64,000 bases of DNA. It comes from Actinomucor elegans. Its lineage: Eukaryota > Mucoromycota > Mucoromycetes > Mucorales > Mucoraceae. Position numbers and translations under genes: made by a program. Numbering within the stretch: the stretch's first letter is position 1; every line of letters begins with the position of its first letter. The stretch covers positions 2,976,001 through 3,040,000 of the forward strand of contig JAMSLZ010000001.1 in assembly GCA_026027325.1 (NCBI GenBank). The letters run 5' to 3'. This document shows, one piece after another, positions 33,687-46,926 of the stretch. The notes beneath the pieces were generated by a model that ran no database searches, was not told where the DNA came from, and saw only the letters and a program-made list of their open reading frames with translations.

Positions 33687-34853
33687 TTATAAAAGTAATA
33701 CAGCTACAAAAGCTGTGATGAAGCACAACCAAAATCCAGTTTTGCAATTGCACCCACTGCTATTGATAAACGGAAATGGTGCCTTGTTTGTATTGGCTGC
33801 GTTTCTACTCTCTTCATGATCCGCATCCGAAGTTTCTACTGTCGGTGAGTTGGAAGCAATAGAAGCAGGCGATGTTTCATTACTTTTGGCGTCTGCAGAA
33901 AGTACCTTATCAATGACATGGATCACACCATGCGTCGTGAGTATGTTTCTTTTAACAACAGTTGCTTGTCCATCATTGATAGCACCTGAAATATCAATCG
34001 AAACTGGAGCTTGCTTGTAATCGCTAATGAAACGCGCGGGCCATTGTTCCGATAAAGTGACGCCTTCCAGGACCATGTATTTTAAGTTGTGAACCAAGGT
34101 GCCGAAAGGCAACTGCGCTCCGTTAGCGGCATCCCAGGCTGCGTTTGTCGGCGCCAAAATTGTCCTGTTCTGCCCAGATATGGTATCTGAGATATTGAGG
34201 GACTTTAAAAGACCTTCCATGGTTTCGGTTTCGGCGAGTAATGAGATAGTAGAGAGTGGGTCCAATGGTGGTTCTAGCAGGGTATCGACGACATGAATAA
34301 TACCTATCATCATCATTGGTTAGTTTTGTTGTCATGATAATTAGATGCATTATTACCATTGCTGCAAGTAATGTCTTTGGTGATGATATGTGATTCAGTA
34401 TAGCCTGCATAGATCTTTATTGTAGAATTGTCAGGCCCAATGGACATTTGCAGATGCTGTGGTGATAGTGTCGTGTAAAATTTACGCGTTTGTGATAAGA
34501 TATTAGTTGTATAGGCATTGGACAGCGTTAGAAACGTTAATGCGTTATGAGGATTATTGGAGAAATTCAGGGCACCAGACTGTAACGAAGTATTGAGGGC
34601 AGCATCATTGGGCAGAAAGAAGGTAAGGCTATTATTAGGTTGGTTTAATAAATCGGCAAAAGAGGATGATTCAATATGATGATATAGGATCTAAGATTGA
34701 AATCGACAAGGTTAGTATCCGAATTATGTTGTTTCTTTTTAAATGCTTTACAGGCGAAAGTGTTCCAAGTGATTCAAGAATGGTTTTATTTAGTAAATTT
34801 TCTTGAGCATGAATAATACTAGCAATTACAAGCAGTAAAAAGAGCAATTCCAT
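33687..34853 (-). CDS. GPI-type fasciclin (FAS1) domain protein
   Basis: Three exons in transcription order: 34752-34853, 34357-34690, 33687-34303; total 1053 nt, 350 residues. A signal peptide (ELLFLLLVIASIIHAQ) is followed by two FAS1 domains, about 25-150 and 155-290. Each has the typical H-box endings: SHIITKDITCSNGIIHVVDTLL and LTTHGVIHVIDKVL, and the ILAPTNAAWD start motif in the second. A Ser/Thr/Asn-rich spacer and a terminal hydrophobic segment (GFWLCFITAFVAVLLL) suggest a GPI anchor. Such proteins act in adhesion at the fungal wall. The start codon lies 287 bp from that of the divergent glyoxal-oxidase-like gene, so they share a promoter region. Confidence 0.87.
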
Positions 34854-35140
34854 TATGAAAAAAAAGTATAGAAAAAAGAAATCAATACTAGTTGCTTTCT
34901 TATACTAAAAAACAAAGTTCCAATGCCTTTTATCCAGTTAAATATTTACAGAAATGATAGATTACAGAAAAAGACAAAAGGAAAAAGAGGAAAAAAGGAA
35001 CGTTTTATATACATCTTTAACCAAATTACGCGCTAATGTAGTACAAATCACGAGTATATATTCCCGTTTATCCCTATCCTTACTCCTCTGGTCCTTTCTT
35101 TATTCCCCTTTTCAATCTCGTTCAATCAACGTTAATCGCG

Positions 35141-36942
35141 ATGAAGATCACGATAGCCATCGCCACCTTGTTTCTGACTGCAGTTATAGCTCAGCAGTCT
35201 CCATTTTATTATCAAGATGAGCAAGACAACTATCAATCAAAGTACAAGATATCTGGCAAAATGGAGCAAATTGGCAAAACGGGCGTGGCAGCAATGCACG
35301 CTGTCTTGTTAAAGTAGATTGTCACACAAACATATGCAAGCTCTTTCTAACTTTTCTTTATAGTGAAAGAAGTATATTGATCATCGATAAAGGTAGAGCA
35401 GTTATTATCACCATCATAAGCCACTCATCATTAAAATTTTGCTAATTAGCCGAAGAAAATGAAGCTAAATTGGATTCTGGAGTCAGCGCATTCTCGACCT
35501 TGTATGATATTGAAACAAATACCTATCGCACCTTGTTATTAGAGACAAACACATTTTGTTCGGCGGGTGGATTTTTGGCCAATGGCACGTTTATTAGTAC
35601 AGGTGGTGCTGAAAGCAGAGGCCAATGGAAAGCAGCAAGAGGCCACCAATCCATCAGACACTTCCAACCTTGTTCTGATGACAGCTGTTCTTGGGTAGAA
35701 TATCCTACAGGCAAAATGTACAGTAACCGATGGTATCCTACCGTAGAACAATTACCTGAAGGTGATTTAATAATTATTGGTGGATCCATTGCTGGTACAA
35801 AGTACAATACTAAAGAAAAGAACACACCTTCTTATGAGTTTTGGCCACCAAGGACAGAAGAACCTATTACACTTGACTTGCTGCTTCATACATTGCCTTA
35901 CAACCTGTATGTTCTTGCTATTTCTTGTAATTTAAATTAACACATCTTTGTTAGATACCCTTTTGTATTTGTATTACCTGATGGTAATCTGTTCATTTTC
36001 GCTTCTACAAAGTCTATTATATATGATTACAACAACCACAAAGTCGTCAAAGAGCTTCCTCGTATGCCAGGCGTACCTAGATCCTATCCTTTGACAGGCG
36101 GAGCAGTTTTATTGCCTCTTGATCCAGCCAACAACTATAAAACAGAGATCTTGATCTGTGGTGGGTCTCATAGCCCCAAAAACACCAGCCCAGCAGACGA
36201 TACCTGTGGCCGTATCAACCTCAGTGATCCTAACCCACAATGGGAAATGGATACCTTTGTTCATAAGCGTGTCATGCCTGACGGTGTCATTTTGGCAGAT
36301 GGTAGCTTGATCTGGGTCAATGGCTGTCAGCGCGGTTATGCTGGTTACAAAGATGCCAACCACGACCCGACATTTGATCCGCTCATTTATAACCACGAAA
36401 AGCCACTAGGCAAACGCTGGAGAAAAGAATTAGACAATACAGATATCGCTAGAATGTATCATTCTGTAGCCTTGGCTTTACCTGATGGTCGCTTGTGGAT
36501 TGCTGGCTCAAATAGCGTCGACCCACCCGATATTTTCGCCAAATATCCTACAGAATATCGCGTCGAGTACTATAGTCCACCTTATTTGTTTCAACGTCCT
36601 CAATGGAGTAGACCGAGAATTTCACATGTTCCTCGCGTTATCACTTATAAGCAAGAGTTTGAAATCTTATTGCATTTGCAAGATACTGTCAAGGATGCTT
36701 CCAAGCTCAAGGTGGCCATCATGAGACCTGGATTTAGCACACACTCGATGCACATGTCCCAACGTTATGTGTATCTTGAGCATCAAGTGGAGCCTGAGTT
36801 CGAATCTATCAAGATCACAGCTCCTCCCAATGCAAACATCTTCCCGCCTGGTTCTGGCTTTTTGGTAGTAGTCTATGATGGTGTGCCTTGTAACGGCACC
36901 GAGATATTTGTAGAGAAACATATTGATGACTTGAAGATATAA
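35141..36942 (+). CDS. Secreted glyoxal-oxidase-like copper radical oxidase (AA5)
   Basis: Four exons: 35141-35313, 35364-35392, 35450-35906, 35955-36942; total 1647 nt, 548 residues. A signal peptide (KITIAIATLFLTAVIA) precedes a seven-bladed glyoxal oxidase N domain and a C-terminal DUF1929 (galactose-oxidase-like) domain. The expected active site is complete: the cross-link Cys104 in TFCSAGG, Tyr163 in SNRWYPT, Tyr-His near 386 in ARMYHSVALALPDGRLW, and the His near 481 in FSTHSMHMSQRY. Such enzymes oxidise aldehydes or alcohols outside the cell and release H2O2. The natural substrate is not visible from sequence. The second exon is only 29 nt. Confidence 0.92.
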
Positions 36943-37117
36943 TCTTGCACGTGCATGCTCCTTTTTATTTTTTTTATTTTTTTTTATTTTTTATTGAAGT
37001 GTATACTACCAGCTGAATAATAAATATCCAAGAATTGGCAGTACACAACTAACTAGACCATTTTCTTTCTCTTTTCAATTTTTTTTTCTTTTTTTATAGC
37101 TTGGCAAAAACTTGGAA

Positions 37118-39264
<2,147 letters not shown>

Positions 39265-41190
39265 ATATACACCATTAAACCGTGCACTTTTTCTTTATTA
39301 TTATTATTATGTATCATAGCTTGTTATTGAGCAAACAGCGCTGAATTCTCGGACTAGTGGTATACTAGCTTTCTGACTAATAGCGAAATAAAATAACCGC
39401 CATTTCGCTAATCAACATTGTAGATGAATAAATAAGGGGTAGATCTTTCTATACAAAGACGGCATTCAAGTAGATTTGTGGTTTCAACAAATCTAGCAGC
39501 TTATTCCGGGAAAGGAATACTAATATAATGCAAGATCAATTCAGATCATCCACGTTAATCCATGTACCCTCAACCTCCTAAGCCGAGATTTTATAAAATA
39601 ATTTGCGTTCTGATGTTAAAGTCGTTTCGATCGAAAATAAAATCATCATCATACAAGAAGATAAATGCTAATACACCTTTTTTTTTTTTTAGACATACAG
39701 CTACTTAAGCTTTTAAGAAATCGAATCCTCTTTCTGATGATATGGGTTTGATACCAGAATAAAAAAATAAAATAAAATGTGCACCAAAGCATAGGCATTG
39801 CCAACTATGCTATTGGCGTTTTTCAGCACCTTAATGTTTATAGATATATGAAAAAAAAAATACCAGTTTACATACAAAGAGAAGAACATATGTTTCTCTA
39901 TATATATTCCAATAAAAAGTAAAGTAATATCGTAATTAGTTTATGATTTTCAAGTAATTACTTGGATTGAAGGGTTTCCTCTGGTCTCTGCAGCAGACTT
40001 GAAAACTCGATATGAGATTATATTAGTATCCATACAACAAATAAAGCTATGATATATACTCGGAACGATTAGAAACAAAGTTGTATTAGAAACTGTATCT
40101 CTAAAATGACTTTACTATTGACAAAAATTGATGAAAAAAACATGTAAACTTTGAAGTGCCTCAATTTGTATTGGCTATCGACGATTCAACAAGTTCAGAT
40201 ATACGAGAGTGTAAAAAATTGGCCCAAAACGTGATCCCATTTTTCGGTACCAAAACGTTGCCAATAAGCAGAAGATGTATTAATATGAACTACATAAAAT
40301 GAGATGGTACATTAAACAATGTAATATTTAATTTAATTTGTCGAGTTATACTTGATACAAGGGTTTTTTTTTATGAATGCAATCATAAATGAACATTTTC
40401 TACTCAACAAATCCCCAAAAAAAATACACTTGCATATTTTCTCATTTATTCAACTTACGAGCTTAATGTACTACGTCTCAAAAATGCTGTCTTCGCGTTC
40501 TAAGAACTTAAAATTTCAGGTTGTCGTTCACTATCTCTTCACTCTTGACTGTTAAGTATGATATCGCATCTAGTTTCTGATAATTTCCAAAATGAACAGC
40601 TATTACATTTATCAACAATATTATTTAATCGAAGTCCAAGGGATATACTATTCATTGATGACCATCGGTGAATTGATATGTGAACTAGACCAGATAAATG
40701 TACCATCTCATTAACTAACTGTGATTACCTTCATATAAAGCCAATGATCTATAAATCTCCTCACTCAACCCCTGCCAAATATCACTTCTGATGAGTAATT
40801 TACGTTCGAAATGAGTTACCACTTCTAAAATTTTTGTTTTACTAGAGTACAATCGTCATACTATGTTCAGCACTGGCAATAATTAATACTAAATTGTACC
40901 TATTATTTCACATTGCAGCATAATAATATAGTTGAATGCTAAACCAATAGAACATATTATTGTTCCCAAGTATGTTAAGAACTTTGATCTCTTGATTTTA
41001 GCTTCTTTTTATCAATATATCAACCTTTTCAATGACAAACTTTGCAGTGGCCACAATAGCTAACCATAAATATGATTTTGGCTTGAATATCGCGTCACAC
41101 ACGCGTCTCACAATCTGATAAAAAAAAAAGGACGTGTTTTTTTTCTCTTGAGGTAAATTTCGTGTTTTTCTTAATTCTCTATCTATAATC
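39265..41190. other. AT-rich intergenic region
   Basis: About 1.9 kb without a recognisable gene. Small ORFs here (for example 40352-40555) lack coding character. The last 150 bp are the upstream region of the BTB gene. Confidence 0.5.
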
Positions 41191-43503
41191 ATGACTAAAC
41201 AAAAGAAAACCTCGTCCAAGTTTGAAAGGCATCTCATAGACAACATGTTTGAAAAAGCCCTTTTTTCAGATCTATGCCTTGTCTTTATACATCCTGCATT
41301 TCCTTTTTCTATGCGTTTCAATGTTCACAAGTCGATAATGAGCCAATCGCCTTTTCTTTGCAAATTACTCGAAAATATGGACAACATCTCAACCAAAGAA
41401 TCTCAACTTCAACTAACAGCAGATAGCGATACGGATAGTGATAACTCAAGCTCATCGTCTTTACCGCCGGATACACAACAAAATATGAATGAAAATGGTG
41501 TTACCACCCTTACTATAGATCTCTCTAAAGCTTTGACTCACTGTGGATTTGTTCTTGCTCCGTTCCAACACATTATACGCCGCAACTGGCAAAAGGCCTC
41601 TTCTAATAGCAGTAATAGCGAGAACCGTCCTCGTCCCGAGGCCAACATCAAATATCCATTATTATCGTCTCACGTCCGCTTTGTTCTCAAATGGATGTAC
41701 AGTCTGAACAAACATGATCTGATGAATACAATAAATGATGACGATACCTTGCGTATCTTGACCGTCTCGGTTCTTTTAGACATCCATGATTTGACACAAG
41801 CCTGCGTTCATCGTTATACCCATTACCAACTCTCGTTGGATTCCGTTATGCGCGATCTTGAAACCATATGTCAACTACCACGTGGTCATCAAGCCTACTT
41901 GCAACTACGGGACGCCACTCTGCTCTTGTTGATGCGCTTAGGTCCTGAACACGCTTCCCGTATCGCCTTGTTACCAGCAGATTACATGGCTGATGTGCTT
42001 AGTGCGGATCTTTTATTTGTTACTTGCGAATTTGAACGCTATTGTCTATTACGAGCTGTGCTCATGGCCTTTATGCAATCCGTAGGTAAAATTACTTGGA
42101 CCAAAAAAGGGCCCGTGGATCAAGACGAGAAGCGGTTATCGGGTTTTGTAAGACCTTCCTTGTCAAACCTACCACTACAACCACCCATGACAGCAGATAC
42201 AGTACGATCACGTAAACGCAAGCGTATCCCTTCGCAAGAATTACAGCCAGAACCAACTACGAAACGTGATCGTTTGAGTTTTACAGCATTAGTGCCGTTT
42301 GAAAAGCTCATGGCTGATGTATCCTCAGGTGGTGTGATTGATAAAGCTTCTGTCATTTCTTACTTGTTGCGTACTACTGTGTATTACAGCAATATGACGT
42401 TTGAACAATTGACAGTAGTAAGACAGGACGGCATCGTGGATGAAGGTATCGTGTTTCGTGCTCTATGGCAGCGTGAAGCCCTAGAACGCGCACTGTTTCC
42501 ATTGACGTATCATCATCAGCAAACTCAAGAAAGAGCATCACGGCAAGAAGAGGAAAATAGCGAAGAATATGGGGATCGCAGTGCAGCTTTGGATGAGTAT
42601 TTTGATGTGGATAATTCGGAAGCTCAGGAAAAACGTAGAAGACTTTTGTTGGGTACACCCAAGTTTCGATTCAAGGCGTCTGTATCAATTTCACCGCCTT
42701 CAGAAGAAAATGGATGGACAACTGAACAACGTGAACTATTGGATCAGGAAAATTTATATGCGTTTGATGATGGCGAAAGCGATGGATCTATTTGGTCTTC
42801 ACCGTGTTCGGACAATGAACAAGAACCAACATCCAGTCAGATCTTGAGTTCTGGTATTGAAGAATTGGGGATTGGCAATACAAGTAAAAATAAGAACAAG
42901 GTCGCACCTTACAAGATTTACAAGAAAGTATTTTATTCAGAAGCAGAGACAATTCTTGGCGTCTCCTATCGAGTTCAAATTGAAGCCCAAGTCATGCCCA
43001 GACACCGACTTTATATTAAAGATAATCCCGAACAAGATCAAGAAGAAGATTTGTTTTCTGATCAACATAATCCAAATGAAAACGTTATTGTATGTCGTTT
43101 TGAATTACAACGAGATATGAAGCGTATTCCATTACCATCACCTATTCAAGTTAAAACAGAGAAAGATACTACTTTAACGAGCCCATCGCCAATACCTGTA
43201 CATAAACCACCGTCAAGCAATACTCAAACAAACGACTTGGGCGTACGAGATAAGACTAAAATTCACTATTGGATTCATTGTCTCAACCGACATGAAGGTA
43301 TTCTGCAAGATAACCGCATCGATCCAGAAGACCGTGTGTTAGTTGCAGTAACTGAGCAGCGAGAGAGGGAGGATGGTGCGCCTGGAGAAATGGAGCCAGG
43401 TTACGTTGGTCAAGTGCTAGTTGAAAGCGAGAATCTAAATAGTTCTGGACTTACTATTGATGTAACTGTATCATTGGAGATTTTCGGATTTCAAAAAGTG
43501 TAA
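41191..43503 (+). CDS. BTB/POZ domain protein
   Basis: Intronless 770-residue protein. The N-terminal BTB domain starts at LFSDLCLVFIHPAFPFSMRFNVHKSIMSQSPFLCKLL (about residues 28-65), is interrupted by a Ser/Asp-rich insertion, and continues with a helix-rich segment (VRFVLKWMYSLNKHDLM, LRILTVSVLLDIHDLTQACV). A BACK-like helical part follows. A basic cluster RSRKRKRIPS near residue 340 suggests nuclear localisation. The C-terminal 250 residues form a conserved-looking globular region (YRVQIEAQVMPRHRLYIK ... KTKIHYWIHCLNRHEGIL). BTB proteins often act as Cul3 adaptors or in transcription; the role here is open. It is unusual in this window in having no intron at this length. Confidence 0.82.
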   Translation: MTKQKKTSSKFERHLIDNMFEKALFSDLCLVFIHPAFPFSMRFNVHKSIMSQSPFLCKLLENMDNISTKESQLQLTADSDTDSDNSSSSSLPPDTQQNMNENGVTTLTIDLSKALTHCGFVLAPFQHIIRRNWQKASSNSSNSENRPRPEANIKYPLLSSHVRFVLKWMYSLNKHDLMNTINDDDTLRILTVSVLLDIHDLTQACVHRYTHYQLSLDSVMRDLETICQLPRGHQAYLQLRDATLLLLMRLGPEHASRIALLPADYMADVLSADLLFVTCEFERYCLLRAVLMAFMQSVGKITWTKKGPVDQDEKRLSGFVRPSLSNLPLQPPMTADTVRSRKRKRIPSQELQPEPTTKRDRLSFTALVPFEKLMADVSSGGVIDKASVISYLLRTTVYYSNMTFEQLTVVRQDGIVDEGIVFRALWQREALERALFPLTYHHQQTQERASRQEEENSEEYGDRSAALDEYFDVDNSEAQEKRRRLLLGTPKFRFKASVSISPPSEENGWTTEQRELLDQENLYAFDDGESDGSIWSSPCSDNEQEPTSSQILSSGIEELGIGNTSKNKNKVAPYKIYKKVFYSEAETILGVSYRVQIEAQVMPRHRLYIKDNPEQDQEEDLFSDQHNPNENVIVCRFELQRDMKRIPLPSPIQVKTEKDTTLTSPSPIPVHKPPSSNTQTNDLGVRDKTKIHYWIHCLNRHEGILQDNRIDPEDRVLVAVTEQREREDGAPGEMEPGYVGQVLVESENLNSSGLTIDVTVSLEIFGFQKV

Positions 43504-43583
43504 CCTATTTTAATATAATATTAAAAAAAAAGATCGGCACTAGTTCTAGTTCCATTTACTCTTTTGTTTCCTTCTTTATATCG

Positions 43584-44998
43584 ATGCTAGAATATAGATT
43601 AAAGACTTATATTATAACAGGCTTAAGTTTAACCTGTCTGGTTTCTCTTTGGTTTTTGACTGGTACAACAACTGACTTATATAATTTGAACACCAATAAG
43701 AAACTGTCATCGACCAAGGAAAGAGACGTACTGTTTCAAGATTTTCCTAAAAACAAAGAGTTATGTACATCCGAAAGCTACAACTCGGGCCAATGGGTGC
43801 ATCAGAGTATAGGTCTCGAGTCCCATTCAGTTGAAGGCATCAATCGACATGCTGGGTACCATTGCAACTGGGAATTCCCTCATCGCTGTTATCGAAGACA
43901 AGAGCCCATTACTGAATTCAATAGAAGTAAAGCAATGTAAGTGACTTTTTTTTTGAATTATGATGTTAGCACGTTGATATAGTGGCTGGTTGGTATGATA
44001 TTTGGCTGCTATGGTGTCTGGCTACTATGTAACTCCTAGGTGATACTCCCAGTTGCTAATGTACCTCGTCACTAGGCTTGATTACACTTGGCAGCCCGAT
44101 AACTGTATGGTTTTACCATATCAACCTCGAGATTTTGCCAAGCATCTTTCCAAAAACCCTTTGCTGTTGGTTGGTGATTCTATTACTCAACTCATGTTTG
44201 AAAGTCTATGGTGTTTAATGGGCCAGGATTTGACAGTACAAGCCAAAGATACACATCTATCGGGTGGTGATACGGAGATGTGGGCTAGTCAATTAGTGCA
44301 TCGAGAGCTGCAGGATGAACAAGAAGCGATTACAGTTGCATATATCCGATCAGACTATTTAGTTAAGTTAGACGACTTTAGTTTGATCAAGCCCAATGAA
44401 GGGCAAGGGTATCAGATTGGTGTTGGCAATAACTTTCCTTGGGTACATGCTTTGCCTCGATTCAAGTATATCATGATCAATACAGTAAGCACGTCTTTTC
44501 TTTTTATAGGTTATATGATCGTTTTAATTCTAATTGTGAAATTAGGGCCCTCACTGGCATCCAGATTTGAAATGGGGACCTAAAAAAGATAAAAAGGAAT
44601 TATTAGATGCGTTCACTAAAGCCATGGTTAAGGTTTATGCGTATCTTCAAAAGAATATATTAGCAGATCAACGCGTTTGGGTAAGAAGTACACCTTATGG
44701 CCATGCCAAGTGCTCTCAATATACATCCCCAAGCAAAACACCTGTCAAACCTACAGGCCAACAGGGCGAATATGAATGGGACATGTTTGAACAGTTTGAT
44801 TCCGTTTGGAAAGACATTCTTGAAAAAGGTCAAGATGATCGATTCTATTTCTTTAACGTATCTTTATCCAATCTAAGGGGTGATGCTCATTCTCAGCCAG
44901 ATCATGACTGTCTACATACATGTTTGCCTGGCCCTGTTGATGATTGGAACAAGTTCTTTTACCACCAAGTTACCAAGCTTGTCGTTAATAATTCATAA
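43584..44998 (+). CDS. PC-esterase (Cas1p/Pmr5/TBL-type glycan O-acetylesterase family)
   Basis: Three exons: 43584-43936, 44076-44484, 44546-44998; total 1215 nt, 404 residues. An N-terminal signal anchor (residues 9-27) points to a type II Golgi protein. The SGNH-like catalytic motifs are present: GDSITQ with Ser153, and near the C terminus the D-x2-H pair in DCLHTCLPGPVDDWN. The family acetylates or deacetylates glycans in the secretory pathway; in fungi Cas1p O-acetylates the capsule. The glycan substrate here is unknown. Intron 1 (139 nt) is longer than normal. The gene starts 80 bp after the BTB stop codon and its own stop is only 5 bp from the stop of the convergent ENPP gene. Confidence 0.86.
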
Positions 44999-45003
44999 TT
45001 TAT

Positions 45004-45752
45004 TTAAAATGGAGGTTGGAAAATTACTGGAAAATCAGCTTCCAATGTACCGTTATTAGGAGCTGCATTTACATTCAATAGTTCTGTTAATAAACCATAT
45101 ACTTCTACATTGAAGAAAGGTGCTAGAATAGTGCCCGATTTGTAAACGCGTTCAAGCTTGGGTCCACGTGCCATAAAGATAGCGCGCATATCGTCAGCTA
45201 AATTATCATAGCCATGGTTACCGCCCTTTTTAAATCCCTTTTTTTCTACTTCTTGATGCGTGACAAACGAGTAACCAACATCAGGTATGGCGACGACAGG
45301 TGTAATTCTATCAGAATGCTTATAATGGTATCGGTCTGGTACGTCTTCTCGCAAATACACTTCAAAATGTGCATCTTTGGGATGTGTTTGGGTATAATTG
45401 AAGAGCTGATCATAGATTTTCTGCACCGTGTCTTTTGGTGCTTTGGGAGATGGACGAAGATCGAGTAAGGGTAAGGCTTCTCTATCACGCACATGCTGTA
45501 ACACGTCTTCCGATAAAATATCGTCGTAATAAATGAGTTTGGATTTTTCTGTTTCTGCCATACCATGATCACTGACCTATATCAAAAAATTAGCCAAGAA
45601 TACCCTTTAGGTGAATACTACACTTACCACTACAATATGAACATGAGAATCTAATTTCCTTTGCTTCAATTGCTCCCAAAGGTATCCAATAGCGTCATCT
45701 GCTTCTTTAATAAAATGGTTCATCTATAAAGTGAAACGTTAACATATTTAAA

Positions 45753-45787
<35 letters not shown>

Positions 45788-46926
45788 CCTATTTCACTTG
45801 CCTTAGTTCCAAAAGGACCACTGCGATGTCCTTCTTGATCAATTTGCGGTACATAGACGGAAATCATTTGAGGTCTCTCATCATACGGTAAATCCAACCA
45901 CTGCAGCGTCGTATCCATCTTTTCTTTGGTAGACATTGTATCATTGTACTTGATAACGTATTCGGGTGGATTATAATTGGTTTCTGATCCAGGCCACATA
46001 ATAGAAGCAGAACGTTTTCTATTCAACATTGAAGTAGTCCAGATCTATTGTAATAAGTGAGTTTAACACAAATCATATACAGTTAGCAAAACACTTTACT
46101 GGTTCGCCTTTCCACCATCGATGATCTGAAGTTGAAGTATGGTTGGAATGACTAAACACTGCGTCAAGCTCGGGATCATAGAACAAATTGGCTACAATGC
46201 CGTGTGTTTCAGGATACAGTCCAGTTACCATTGTCCAATGATTTGGAAATGTGCTGGGCTAATCAACTGTTTAGATACACAAAATTGACTATTATATTGT
46301 CACTTACTGGAAATGCAGGGTGCATATACTTTGCCATAACACCATCGTCCGCTAAACAGTCTAATGTTAGTATCCGTCACCATGCTGCATTCCTTTATGC
46401 TTACCAAACTGTCTCATATGAGGTGTGATGCCTCTGTTCAAATAATCAGGTCTAAATCCATCCAGAGATATCAAGATCACCGTTGAAGCAAAGTAATCTG
46501 TGCCATTATAGTACAGCTTTTCTGCTCCTCTTTCATGATGGCCACTATCTTGCGTAAAGCGTATCATTGCCACACGAAACAAAAGGAACAATAACCCAAT
46601 CGCCAAACCAATGCACGCGTATCTTAGTGTTGGGTTATCCTATTAATGATATATATGAGTATTCTCTTCTCACTTTCATTTTTTTTTTAAAAAAAAAAGA
46701 CCTTTTCATAGTCTCGGCCATTATCTGTGCCAGTTTCTTCGACAATAATAGCCCAAGCTTCATCGTCCTCGTCCAAATCCTCATCATCCTCATCCTCCAA
46801 GTCTGAATCAGACTGTTCTTTATTCAATAACTGAGCTTCTTCTTCTCGGCCGTCATAAGCTTCGTTGTGATGATCACTCGATGTTCCAGACTGAGATCGA
46901 GCCATTTCATAAGATTCTTCAGGCAT
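45004..46926 (-). CDS. ENPP-type nucleotide pyrophosphatase/phosphodiesterase
   Basis: Exons in transcription order: 46702-46926, about 46405-46640, 46308-46351, 46100-46258, 45802-46044, 45628-45723, 45004-45576; about 525 codons. An acidic cytosolic N terminus (EDEDDEDLDEDDE) is followed by one membrane anchor (GLAIGLLFLLFRVAM) and the extracellular catalytic domain. Metal and active-site motifs are clear: ILISLDGFRPDYL, the nucleophile Thr in STFPNHWTMVTGLYPE, YVPQIDQEGHRSGP, VVVSDHGM and GNHGYDN. Yeast relatives (Npp1/Npp2) hydrolyse extracellular nucleotides for phosphate supply. The join of exon 1 to exon 2 is off by one base with any consensus splice pair, so the gene may carry a frameshift or an unusual junction there. 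The intron at 45724-45801 is GC-AG and contains T28. Confidence 0.83.
45757..45784. repeat. T28 tract within ENPP intron
   Basis: Run of 28 T on the plus strand, read as A28 in the pre-mRNA, inside the 78-nt GC-AG intron. Confidence 0.9.
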
